NCBI GenBank assembly: GCA_017623595.1 | Contig: JAGAOU010000077.1 | Span: 1 to 41,903, forward strand | DNA from: Clostridia bacterium | GTDB taxonomy: Bacteria > Bacillota > Clostridia > Oscillospirales > UBA644 | DNA: 41,903 nucleotides | Reading direction: 5' to 3' | Shown: positions 23,375-31,096 of the stretch, in pieces | How the letters are laid out: every line of letters begins with the position of its first letter | Numbering within the stretch: position 1 is the first letter of the stretch | Notes under the pieces: generated by a model | The model's database searches: none | The model's input: the letters and a program-made list of their open reading frames with translations, nothing else | What the model was told of the DNA's origin: nothing | Translations under genes and position numbers: made by a program

Positions 23375-23398
23375 TTTCGGGAAAGAGGCGAGCATTTG

Positions 23399-24418
23399 AT
23401 GAAGGCTGTTGTATTGTACGGTCCTCGCGATGTGAAAGTTACGCATGATTTTCCGGAACCGCCTTTGGCAGACAATGCCGTAAAGGTCGCAGTGTCTTAT
23501 TGTGGGCTTTGCGGCACGGATTTTCATAAATATCAAGGAAAAGCGGGCTCCCGTCCAGTAACCTATCCCGTAGCCCTCGGTCATGAGGCATCCGGGACTG
23601 TTGTTGCAATCGGAAAAGATGTTACCGATTTTCGGATCGGTGATCGGGTCACCGTAGATCCAAACTGGAGTTGCGGGCACTGCTATTACTGCAAAAACGG
23701 GAAGCGGCACCTGTGCGAAAATTCAAAAGGTGTCGTGAAGGGCATGGCAGAATATATCTGTCCTCCGCAGGAAAATGTCTATCATTTGCCCGATCATCTT
23801 TCTCTTCGGGATGCGTCCCTCTGTGAGCCCCTTGCTTGTTGCTTGCATGGCGTTGATCTTTTGGAGATGCGTCCGGGCGAGACCGTTTGTATTGTAGGGT
23901 TTGGTGCAATCGGCAATCTGATCCTTCAGCTTTGTCGCAATGCAGGGGCCGGAAAAATAATTGTTGTTGAGCCGGTGGAAGAAAAACGATCTACGGCTAT
24001 GCAACTGGGGGCAAGTCTGTTCCTGAATCCGAAAACCGACAATCTCAAGCAGGCAATCCGTGATGCGGGAATCCCCTGTGTGGATCGGGTTATTGAGTGT
24101 GGCGGGCTTCCCATTACGGCGGAAATTGCTTTGGATGTTGCGGGGCGGGGTGCAACCGTGGTTCTGTTCGGCGTGGGTGCTCCCGATGCCATCGTTCCCT
24201 TGAAGCAATATGAGGCCTTTCAGAAGGAACTGGTCATCAAAACTTCCTATATCAATCCTTGCACCACCGACCGCGCTATTTCCTTGCTGGCCGAAGGTAA
24301 GATCAATACTGACGCCGCTATCGGAAAACTGATTTCACCCGAGGATCTTCCTTCGGAATTGGAAACGGGTCGCTACAGTCGTCTCGGGAAGGTCGTTGTC
24401 TGTATTAAAGAAGAATAA
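23399..24418 (+). CDS. Zinc-dependent medium-chain alcohol/polyol dehydrogenase
   Basis: This 339-residue oxidoreductase has a GroES-like domain with catalytic zinc ligands Cys38 (CGLCGTD) and His62-Glu63 (GHEASG), structural zinc cysteines at 92, 95, 98 and 106, and a Rossmann fold (GFGAIGNLILQL) whose second strand ends in Glu, typical of NAD-linked sorbitol, threonine or butanediol dehydrogenases. The substrate is probably a sugar alcohol or related polyol; this is inference from family and its neighbour, the TIM-barrel isomerase-like protein. An in-frame TTG lies one codon upstream of the chosen ATG. Confidence 0.87.
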   Translation: MKAVVLYGPRDVKVTHDFPEPPLADNAVKVAVSYCGLCGTDFHKYQGKAGSRPVTYPVALGHEASGTVVAIGKDVTDFRIGDRVTVDPNWSCGHCYYCKNGKRHLCENSKGVVKGMAEYICPPQENVYHLPDHLSLRDASLCEPLACCLHGVDLLEMRPGETVCIVGFGAIGNLILQLCRNAGAGKIIVVEPVEEKRSTAMQLGASLFLNPKTDNLKQAIRDAGIPCVDRVIECGGLPITAEIALDVAGRGATVVLFGVGAPDAIVPLKQYEAFQKELVIKTSYINPCTTDRAISLLAEGKINTDAAIGKLISPEDLPSELETGRYSRLGKVVVCIKEE

Positions 24419-24450
24419 CGATGGTTATATATCGTATTCGGAGGTTTTCT

Positions 24451-25320
24451 ATGGGTTTAGATGTCACAATTCGTCAAAAAGGATTTCGCAAAAAGACGAT
24501 GCCTCTGGATGTGATTCTGGGATCGGAATTGCATTACGGTGATTTTTTTTGTGATCATATTATAAAGGATCAACTCGGTGATTTCGAGTTTATTGCCTAT
24601 CATCCCGAGCATATCGGGAGGGGCTTTAGCGTTGCTTGGAATCCTGCAGAAAAAAAGCGGATTGATTTGCGCCTTCCGTTTCCGACTACCCCCGCGGAGT
24701 TTTCCGACTTTTTTGAGACTGTTCGGAGAATTTCCACCTACTGGAATTCAACCTTGGAGGTGGACGGAAACAAAGTTGCATTGGCAGAGTTCCTTTCCGA
24801 ATTGGACAATATGATTGAATTTAATAAAAAGCACATTCAGCATTGTGCCAATGATGTTCTGGAAGATGACAAAGAGGACGGGCATTTGACTTTTATGTCC
24901 GTTATGCATCCTTTGAACATGGGGAAAGAAGAGGCTGCGTTGTTTATCAAGGATAACAATGCCTTCTGCAACTGGCTTCATGAAAAACAATGCGTTGACG
25001 CTGATTACGATACACCTCGGTTCTTTTTCGAAAATGACGAGATTGTTGGGCGGTACTCTTATGTAAATGGACGTCCCCATCTTTTTGCCGGAAAACCAAG
25101 CGTTCCTTTCGGCGTTGTTGATACAGATACCGGTTTGGCGATTGAGTGTGATTGTTGGAAGATGGAAGTGTTTTCCGATAAAGATACACAGGTTGCGGAA
25201 CTGGACTATTCTGAATTTTTGAGTCGGATTCCCAAGGAAAAGGTTCAGCGACATGATGCGCACCTGCTGCTGATTGCCCCTTTGTCCGATGAGGAGTTTT
25301 CAAAACTTATTCAATCGTAA
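24451..25320 (+). CDS. DUF4299-like protein of unknown function
   Basis: This 289-residue soluble, acidic protein begins MGLDVTIRQKGFRKKTMPLD and contains AYHPEHIGRGFSVAWN, a pattern I associate with DUF4299, found in Firmicutes and without known function. No catalytic motif, signal peptide or membrane segment is seen. The ATG follows CGGAGG by 7 bases; an upstream in-frame ATG at 24421 lacks a site. It is the last gene of the tmk-led run and is followed by a strong terminator. Confidence 0.7.
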   Translation: MGLDVTIRQKGFRKKTMPLDVILGSELHYGDFFCDHIIKDQLGDFEFIAYHPEHIGRGFSVAWNPAEKKRIDLRLPFPTTPAEFSDFFETVRRISTYWNSTLEVDGNKVALAEFLSELDNMIEFNKKHIQHCANDVLEDDKEDGHLTFMSVMHPLNMGKEEAALFIKDNNAFCNWLHEKQCVDADYDTPRFFFENDEIVGRYSYVNGRPHLFAGKPSVPFGVVDTDTGLAIECDCWKMEVFSDKDTQVAELDYSEFLSRIPKEKVQRHDAHLLLIAPLSDEEFSKLIQS

Positions 25321-25322
25321 CT

Positions 25323-25361
25323 AAAAACACCCCGACAGTCTGCTCTGTCGGGGTGTTTTTC
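25323..25361. terminator. Bidirectional terminator
   Basis: A perfect 16-bp stem AAAAACACCCCGACAG / CTGTCGGGGTGTTTTT with a 6-base loop sits between the convergent DUF4299-like and dNTPase genes. Confidence 0.9.
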
Positions 25362-25368
25362 CTTTGAT

Positions 25369-26571
25369 TCAGTTGTTGTCAAAGTATCCCTTGTACTCAA
25401 TTTTGTATTTACTGTCAGGGAACAAGTGGTTGTATAGATCGATAAAATAGTCGTCGGTCATGCTGGCAATATAATCGCTGACGATTTGATGGGGAGGATT
25501 TTGTTCATAGGGGAGATCTCGTTTGTAGTGTGCCTCATTGATGTATTTGATATGGTGACGGAAAATCGGAGCGTCGGTGCGGTTTTTCTTAAGATCCTCC
25601 AGTAGGCGGAAGTATAGCTGCTTCATCATTGGGCGAATGACATTGTCACAGACTTCACGAACCTCCGGCACCTTATAGATTATGGCATAGTTATCCCGCT
25701 TTGCATCCTGGAGGGCACAAAAGTGGTCCTCATCCATCTTTATATAGGGCTTGCCGTAACTGTTTTCCACAATGTTTACCATCAGATTGTTGATGATCTC
25801 CGCATTGATTTTGCCTAAAACGCCGTCGCGGAAGTCTTCGTGTGGGATGTGTAATGCGCGTTCTGCATCCTGCCGATCCTTGCCAAGATATGCGATGATA
25901 TCGGCGATGCGCATAACGCACCCCTCCAGTGTTGAGGGGATCAGCTTTTTCACCTTTGCCTTGTCTGTGAGGCAGGCCTCAATTTGTTGGTCGAATTCAT
26001 TGAATCCGCTGATTTCCTTCGGTCGGTATTCCCGTAATTCCAATTCTCCGTCATGGGATGCAATACCGCTGAGGGTCTGCAGGCTGATGTTGAAAGGAAA
26101 CACCTGTTGCAAAACGCGGACCGATTGAATGTTGTGGCTGAAACGGATCCCTTCTGTTTCCCTCAGAACCTCATCCAAATATTCTTCTCCCGCATGTCCG
26201 AAGGGGGTATGACCGATGTCGTGCCCCAAGGCAATGGCTTCGATCAGATCGGTGTTCAGGCACAGTGCATGTCCAAGGCTTCTTGCGATGCGGGATACCA
26301 ATTGCACATGGAGGCTTCTTCGGGAAATATCATCGTTTTTATAAAAGGAAAAAACCTGGGTTTTGTCTGCATAACGGTTATAGTACGGACAGTGCAGAAT
26401 CTTGTCAATGTCCCGAATGAAGGGCGGACGCAGAAGGGTGCCCCTGTCCCGATCGGGGTGGCGTCTTATTACATTTTCATCCCGAAAAGCATAGGGATTT
26501 ACCTTTCCCGCGGCGCGGTCTGCCTTAATCTGCGCTTCCAGTTCGGGAGAGAGAAATTTATAGTTTGGCAT
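25369..26571 (-). CDS. dGTPase-like HD-domain dNTP triphosphohydrolase
   Basis: This 400-residue HD-domain protein is predicted to hydrolyse dNTPs to deoxynucleosides and triphosphate, tuning nucleotide pools. The HD metal site is formed by His88 (RRSLHVQL), His117-Asp118 (ALGHDIGHTPFGHAG) and a later Asp. The N-terminal RPPFIRDIDKILHCPYYNRYADKTQVF is characteristic. It starts 9 bases after the AraC regulator stop with GGAG before the ATG, so it is probably co-transcribed with that regulator. Substrate preference (dGTP or several dNTPs) is not readable. Confidence 0.88.
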   Translation of the reverse strand: MPNYKFLSPELEAQIKADRAAGKVNPYAFRDENVIRRHPDRDRGTLLRPPFIRDIDKILHCPYYNRYADKTQVFSFYKNDDISRRSLHVQLVSRIARSLGHALCLNTDLIEAIALGHDIGHTPFGHAGEEYLDEVLRETEGIRFSHNIQSVRVLQQVFPFNISLQTLSGIASHDGELELREYRPKEISGFNEFDQQIEACLTDKAKVKKLIPSTLEGCVMRIADIIAYLGKDRQDAERALHIPHEDFRDGVLGKINAEIINNLMVNIVENSYGKPYIKMDEDHFCALQDAKRDNYAIIYKVPEVREVCDNVIRPMMKQLYFRLLEDLKKNRTDAPIFRHHIKYINEAHYKRDLPYEQNPPHQIVSDYIASMTDDYFIDLYNHLFPDSKYKIEYKGYFDNN

Positions 26572-26580
26572 AAAAGCTCC

Positions 26581-27393
26581 TTATTGGGGTTGATCCTGTT
26601 TTCGGTATTCTTTCGGTGTGATACCGGTGCGGGATCGGAAAAAGTTGGTGAAATAATGGGCATCGCAAAAGTTCAGATAGGCCGAGATCTCGGTAATGGA
26701 CAAGGAAGTATTTGTCAATAGGTCCTTTGCCAACCGTAGCTTTCGGGTGAGAATGTATTCATAGGGCGTAACCTTGTACTTCTCCCGAAAAATGCGGATC
26801 AGATGTGTTTTTGTGAAAAACAGTTGCTTTGACAGTTCTTCCAGAGTGATGTCATATCCCTTGGATGCATCGATCAGTTCTTTCATTTTCTGTGCTGTGG
26901 GCGATGTGGTACCCGCTTGTCGGCGCAGGTGATCGGAGATCTTTTGCAGAATTCTATGAAAAAGAATGGAGCATCGGTCGGAGCATTCTGCTGCATTCTT
27001 GCAGGCTCGTGCAGTTTCATAAAACTCACGGAAATCGCGTTCCAGATCCAATCCCGAGATGTGGTTTACGCCGTCCAGGCCGTAAGCGTAGAGCAGGTGC
27101 TCCACAGCGGGCCCTGAAAGGTTCATCCAAATTTTGACCCAGGGATCGGTTTCGGAGGAGTAGTAATGATGATTGTTTCCTTCCCGAAGCAGATAGATAT
27201 CGCCTTTCTTTGCCGTAAAGCCCTTTCCGTTTTCTGTTACGGTGCCTTCTCCGTCGATGATGTATTCCATGCAGGTCAAGGGAGAGGCTGTTCTGCGGAT
27301 AAAATAGGTTCCGTCGCAGTATGAGATCCCGGACATGCGAACCTGAAAGGGGAGGCCCGAGGATCGGGGCGGTGTGGCAATTTCCTCTTTCAT
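26581..27393 (-). CDS. AraC family transcriptional regulator with cupin-like sensor domain
   Basis: This 270-residue regulator has an N-terminal beta-barrel (cupin-type, with LTCMEYIIDGEGTVTENG and a GDIYLLREGNNHHYYS segment) and a C-terminal pair of helix-turn-helix motifs: ITLEELSKQLFFTKTHLIR and the family signature SITEISAYLNFCDAHYFTNFF. Such proteins sense sugars or related small molecules. It is divergent from the glutaminase-like DUF4965 gene and its promoter overlaps that gene's promoter, so it is the obvious candidate regulator. The ATG at 27393 is chosen because AGTGAGGA lies 7 bases upstream; the ATG at 27414 has no usable spacing. Confidence 0.9.
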   Translation of the reverse strand: MKEEIATPPRSSGLPFQVRMSGISYCDGTYFIRRTASPLTCMEYIIDGEGTVTENGKGFTAKKGDIYLLREGNNHHYYSSETDPWVKIWMNLSGPAVEHLLYAYGLDGVNHISGLDLERDFREFYETARACKNAAECSDRCSILFHRILQKISDHLRRQAGTTSPTAQKMKELIDASKGYDITLEELSKQLFFTKTHLIRIFREKYKVTPYEYILTRKLRLAKDLLTNTSLSITEISAYLNFCDAHYFTNFFRSRTGITPKEYRKQDQPQ

Positions 27394-27428
27394 GTTGATA
27401 TTCCTCACTTTCATGTTCCTTTTTTCTC

Positions 27429-27457
27429 TTTACATTTCTATTATAATCTGTTATACT
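27429..27457 (+). promoter_or_regulatory. Promoter of the DUF4965 gene
   Basis: TTTACA (27429-27434), 17-base spacer, TATACT (27452-27457). It overlaps the divergent AraC promoter by nearly its whole length, so the two cannot easily be occupied together. Confidence 0.6.
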
Positions 27458-27468
27458 GATTTTGTCAA
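27440..27468 (-). promoter_or_regulatory. Consensus promoter of the AraC-dNTPase operon
   Basis: On the minus strand: TTGACA (27463-27468), 17-base spacer, TATAAT (27440-27445). Confidence 0.8.
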
Positions 27469-27501
27469 GTACTATTTTCAAATTTGGAAGGAGAAATTTT
27501 T

Positions 27502-29502
27502 ATGGCTTCGTTGAGAACCCCCGCTGTTCCTTTGGTAACAGTGGATCCTTATTTCAATATTTGGTCGAGCGCCGATGTGTTGACCGATGATGTTCCCCGC
27601 CATTGGACAGGCCGCCGTCATTCCATGACCGGTATGGTCAAGGTGGACGGTGTCTGGCACCGCTTTATGGGAAAGCTGATGCCCGACAATTTGCACTATT
27701 ACCGTGAAGAGGATCCCATGACCCAGGTGTCCTGTGAGATTTCTCCTCTGATCACCACCTATTGCTTTGAATGCGAAGAAATTGCTCTCAAGGTTCGTTT
27801 CTTCACCCCGCTTCTGATGGATGATCTGAAGATTATGAGCCGCCCCGTCTCTTATGTAGATTATGAAATTACTGCAAAGGACGGCAAGGACCACAAGATT
27901 GAATTCTATTACGATGCTTCTGCCGAGATTGCGGTAGATCATCCTTCTCAAGCGGTTCGTTATTCCGTTTATGAAAACGGTGCATCTTGCGGCCGTGGAG
28001 ATCAGGATGTTCTCGGTCGCTCCGGTGATGACCTGCGCATTGAATGGGGGTATCTGCACCTGTTCTCCAAGGATCACGCTTCTTCTGTCGTGACCAAAGA
28101 AAAGGAGCATACCCGTTACCGTAATTTCAGAAATTCTGTGGCGGAAATCACCAATCTGGATCGGGAAATCACAGTTTCCGACGGATGGCTTGCTTTAGCC
28201 CTTCGCAAGGAATATGATCTTGCTGCCGATGGTTGCGTGAAAAACTTTATCTGCATCGGTTATGACGATCTTTACTCCATTCAGTATTTCGGCAAAAATA
28301 TCAAGTGTTATTGGACCAAGGACGGCGAAACCTTTACCGATATTCAGAAACTTGCTCTGGAGCAGTATGAGGAGCTTCTTGCCCGTTGTCAGGCCTTTGA
28401 TAAGGATCTTTTGACCAAGGCTTCCGCTCACGGTGAAAAATATTGTGACATTCTTTCGACGGTGTATCGTCAGGTTATTTCCGCCCATAAGCTTTCCTGG
28501 AACGGGGAATCCTTCCAGTTCCTTTCCAAGGAGAATTTCTCCAACGGTTGTATCGGCACCGTGGACGTGACCTACCCCTCCATACCCCTCTTCCTTTTGT
28601 ACCGTCCTGAACTGATTTTCGGCATGCTGGATCCCATCTTTGTTTATGCAAATTCCGATGCTTGGCCCTATCGCTATGCGCCCCATGATGTGGGACAGTA
28701 TCCCTTGGCAAACGGTCAGGTCTACGGTATGACCAAAAAATATTTTGACCGCAATCCCGATGCCGAGGCTTATCAGATGCCTGTGGAAGAATGCGGAAAC
28801 ATGCTTCTCTGCGTTGCGGCGGCCTGCAAGGCACTGAACGATCCTTCCTATGCGAAGAAGCATGAGGTTATGCTTCAGCAGTGGGTTGATTATCTGATGG
28901 AAAAGGGCCTTGATCCTGAAAATCAGCTTTGCACCGATGACTTTGCAGGTCATTTGGCGCACAATGCAAATCTGTCCGTAAAGGCCATTATGGGGATTGC
29001 CGCATGGGGCATGCTGAAGGGCATGATGGGGGACAAGAATGCGGAAGCAAACTATATTTCCGTCGCCCGTGATCTTGCGAAGCAGTGGAAAGAAAAATCC
29101 TACGATTCTGCCAACGGGTGCTATCGTTTGGCTTTCGATCAGCCCGAAACCTGGAGCATTAAGTATAATTTGGTTTGGGATAAGCTCTTCGGTCTTGATA
29201 TCTTTGATAAAGACATTTTTGAAACCGAAGTGAACGGCTATTTGAAGAGAATTAACCGTTACGGCCTGCCTTTGGATTGCCGCAAGGATTATTCCAAGAG
29301 CGACTGGCAGATGTGGTCTACTGTTTTGACCGACAACAAAGAATATGAACAGGCGATTATCAATGCCATGTGGACTTGTATGGATGAAATTCGTGAGCGT
29401 GTGCCTTTTTCCGACTGGTATAACACCTCCACACCTCATATGGTCGGATTCCAAAACCGTACTGTTCAGGGCGGATTGTTCATCAACCTTCTCAAATACT
29501 AA
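27502..29502 (+). CDS. Glutaminase-like protein (DUF4964/DUF4965/DUF1793 type)
   Basis: This 666-residue protein opens with LRTPAVPLVTVDPYFNIWSS and DVPRHWTGRRHSM, the signature of the family that includes fungal glutaminase A. A beta-rich N-terminal half is followed by an alpha/alpha-barrel half (EECGNMLLCVAAACK, NLSVKAIMGIAAWG, WSIKYNLVWDKL, GLPLDCRKDYSKSDWQMW). There is no signal peptide, so it acts inside the cell, unlike the secreted fungal enzyme. Hydrolysis of glutamine or another amide or glycoside is possible; the alpha/alpha-barrel is also found in glycosidases. AAGGAGAAA precedes the ATG at 27502. It is probably controlled by the divergent AraC protein. Confidence 0.85.
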   Translation: MASLRTPAVPLVTVDPYFNIWSSADVLTDDVPRHWTGRRHSMTGMVKVDGVWHRFMGKLMPDNLHYYREEDPMTQVSCEISPLITTYCFECEEIALKVRFFTPLLMDDLKIMSRPVSYVDYEITAKDGKDHKIEFYYDASAEIAVDHPSQAVRYSVYENGASCGRGDQDVLGRSGDDLRIEWGYLHLFSKDHASSVVTKEKEHTRYRNFRNSVAEITNLDREITVSDGWLALALRKEYDLAADGCVKNFICIGYDDLYSIQYFGKNIKCYWTKDGETFTDIQKLALEQYEELLARCQAFDKDLLTKASAHGEKYCDILSTVYRQVISAHKLSWNGESFQFLSKENFSNGCIGTVDVTYPSIPLFLLYRPELIFGMLDPIFVYANSDAWPYRYAPHDVGQYPLANGQVYGMTKKYFDRNPDAEAYQMPVEECGNMLLCVAAACKALNDPSYAKKHEVMLQQWVDYLMEKGLDPENQLCTDDFAGHLAHNANLSVKAIMGIAAWGMLKGMMGDKNAEANYISVARDLAKQWKEKSYDSANGCYRLAFDQPETWSIKYNLVWDKLFGLDIFDKDIFETEVNGYLKRINRYGLPLDCRKDYSKSDWQMWSTVLTDNKEYEQAIINAMWTCMDEIRERVPFSDWYNTSTPHMVGFQNRTVQGGLFINLLKY

Positions 29503-29515
29503 TATAGAAAAAGAA

Positions 29516-29553
29516 CGGAGCCGAGGTTTTTCTCGGCTCCGTCGATTTTGTTA
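29516..29553. terminator. Terminator between convergent genes
   Basis: A perfect 10-bp stem CGGAGCCGAG / CTCGGCTCCG with a 6-base loop, with a T-rich stretch shortly after. Confidence 0.75.
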
Positions 29554-30261
29554 TTTTTTCTTCTTCGGCTCTTTTCGATTGCATTTTTTGGAGGTTGCAA
29601 AGTAAATGATCATAATCAGCAATCCAAACGCGATGCACCCCACAGACAGATAAACGAGGTTAACTCTCATTTGGGTTACCGCACCCGTGTTCTTTTCCTC
29701 CTCGGTGTTTTCCATGTAATCGGTGGGGACCACCAGCGTTGGATTTTCACCCAAATTGTTGAAGCCTGACATTTCTTCCACTTCGATTTCAATCTCTGCC
29801 ATCAGCGCTGTATAGGTCTGTTCTGCTGCAATCAGTGCTTCGGGAGTAAGCTCTGCGCTTTGGTATAGATTGTTGAAGTTGTCACGGGTTGCAATAATTC
29901 GTTCCGGCATTCCGTCGGGGAAAACGTAGCGAACACCGTAAATGTATTCTTCCAATGCTTCGACATAGGTCAGAAGTTGTGCTCGGTCCAGCAGGGGTTG
30001 AAGTCCGTCAATGGCTTGCTGCAGTTGGTCTGCGGCGGCGCTCAGCTCTTCCTCCGTTGCGGCGGCGGTATCATAAAGCCTAACCGCCTCCGTGACGGCG
30101 GCCTGATATGCCGCAAAACTTTCGGGGGTATATTTTTCAGCAGTATAGGTTTGGTTGAACAGGGTGAGCAATCTGTTCCTTGCATCTGAATCTGCGCTTG
30201 CGGTCAGGGGAAGGGTCAGGAGCATGGCAGACAACAATAATAGAGCAAGAGTCCGTTTCAT
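29551..30261 (-). CDS. Exported FIVAR-domain membrane-anchored protein
   Basis: This 236-residue protein has a signal peptide (cleavage likely after TASA, about residue 22). FIVAR-type helical repeats cover about 25-85 (YTPESFAAYQAAVTEAV and ATEEELSAAADQLQQAIDGL) and a second, weaker copy follows to about 160. A single C-terminal membrane helix lies near 200-222, followed by a strongly basic tail. It should be displayed outside with its C-terminus in the cytoplasm. FIVAR modules bind cell-wall glycans in some proteins, but no ligand is known here. The ATG at 30261 is chosen because GGAGG lies 6 bases upstream. Confidence 0.8.
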   Translation of the reverse strand: MKRTLALLLLSAMLLTLPLTASADSDARNRLLTLFNQTYTAEKYTPESFAAYQAAVTEAVRLYDTAAATEEELSAAADQLQQAIDGLQPLLDRAQLLTYVEALEEYIYGVRYVFPDGMPERIIATRDNFNNLYQSAELTPEALIAAEQTYTALMAEIEIEVEEMSGFNNLGENPTLVVPTDYMENTEEEKNTGAVTQMRVNLVYLSVGCIAFGLLIMIIYFATSKKCNRKEPKKKK

Positions 30262-30298
30262 GGACATCCTCCTTCGGGTATAAGGTTGCGATACCTAT

Positions 30299-30327
30299 AT
30301 TATACCATGTTCTTTGGAAGATGTCAA
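30299..30327 (-). promoter_or_regulatory. Consensus promoter of the FIVAR gene
   Basis: On the minus strand: TTGACA (30322-30327), 17-base spacer, TATAAT (30299-30304). Confidence 0.8.
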
Positions 30328-30340
30328 GCGGGAATTTGTA

Positions 30341-30886
30341 TTATTTTCCGCCGGGACTGAGGGTTTCGATGATTTCCTCCTTGGAAATCCCCCCGGAGGT
30401 CTCGGAATCAAGGGTTCCGGAGGACTTTTCGGGCATCTGCAACGAATGCATAAATCCGCCCGCAGAAACGCTTGAGACATCGGCGGCAACGATTTGGTCG
30501 TCAATTACGATGATGTTTGCCAGTACTTGGGCCGAGGTTTCATTGGGATAGTTGGAAATGGTATAGGTGTATCGCGTTCCCGCATCGCCCTTGTAGCCGC
30601 TCAGATCAAATCCTTGGGTCAGCTGAAGAGCGTTATATTCGTTATAAGTGGTATCAAACTCTTCGGGAATGGTGATGCTGACTACTTCTACTGGGTCTGC
30701 GGAAACCTGCCAGCCGAAGGTCTGAAGGTATGTAATACGTTCCTCGTTGGTTTCGCCTTTTACAGCATCCTTGGATGCACTGATTCCGGTGGGCAGAGAG
30801 ATGAGAAGAAGCAGCACCAAGCAGGCGCTTACAAGGGCGACGGTCAGAATTTTTGTTTTCGTCAGTTTGGTCGAAAAAATGAACAT
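30341..30886 (-). CDS. DUF4830 domain protein, membrane-anchored
   Basis: This 181-residue protein has one N-terminal membrane helix (about 13-33) and an extracytoplasmic DUF4830 domain, recognised from ERITYLQTFGWQVSADPVEV, the IPEEFDTTYNEYNALQLTQG segment, FDLSGYKGDAGTRYTYTISN and GGFMHSL. The domain occurs widely in Clostridia and has no known function. AAAGGTGATT precedes the ATG at 30886. Its stop lies 80 bases upstream of the FIVAR gene start, which has a separate promoter, so the two genes are neighbours rather than a strict operon. Confidence 0.85.
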   Translation of the reverse strand: MFIFSTKLTKTKILTVALVSACLVLLLLISLPTGISASKDAVKGETNEERITYLQTFGWQVSADPVEVVSITIPEEFDTTYNEYNALQLTQGFDLSGYKGDAGTRYTYTISNYPNETSAQVLANIIVIDDQIVAADVSSVSAGGFMHSLQMPEKSSGTLDSETSGGISKEEIIETLSPGGK

Positions 30887-30955
30887 AGCAATCACCTTTC
30901 TCGGAAATGTGGTTTATACTGTATTGTATTGTCACCTATCCGCAAATATTCATCC

Positions 30956-30984
30956 TTGACAAATCCGGAAAAGTGTGATATAAT
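30956..30984 (+). promoter_or_regulatory. Consensus promoter of pnuC
   Basis: TTGACA (30956-30961), 17-base spacer, TATAAT (30979-30984). The transcription start would be near 30991, leaving a structured leader of about 105 bases. Confidence 0.85.
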
Positions 30985-30990
30985 ATTTTC

Positions 30991-31085
30991 AAATAAAACG
31001 TCACTGCCACCGGGTAGTGGATGCAAAGAGCATCCGTGAGCGCATCGTTAGGTCTTGGAAGATGTGCTTCGCGGATCTTTTTTTA
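30991..31085 (+). ncRNA. Structured pnuC leader RNA with attenuator (candidate riboswitch)
   Basis: Between the promoter and pnuC lies a compact folded segment. TCAC (31001-31004) can pair with GTGA (31036-31039), enclosing a CCAC/GTGG hairpin (31007-31020) that competes for two bases with GGATGC-AAAGA-GCATCC (31019-31035). Downstream, GCGCATC (31040-31046) can pair with GATGTGC (31061-31067). The same GATGTGC is also the left arm of a terminator, AGATGTGC-TTC-GCGGATCT (31060-31078), followed by seven T residues. Exclusive terminator and antiterminator forms are the hallmark of a regulatory leader. I do not recognise its class. Confidence 0.65.
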
Positions 31086-31096
31086 TGGAGGAATGT

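Noticed and set aside
28195..29454. 419-codon leftward open frame opposite the DUF4965 gene
   Set aside because: It is fully contained in a well-supported gene and has no ribosome binding site or family motif.
30991..31085. pnuC leader considered as a T-box or TPP riboswitch
   Set aside because: No AGGGUGGNACCGCG-type T-box sequence and no CUGAGA thiamine-box sequence are present.
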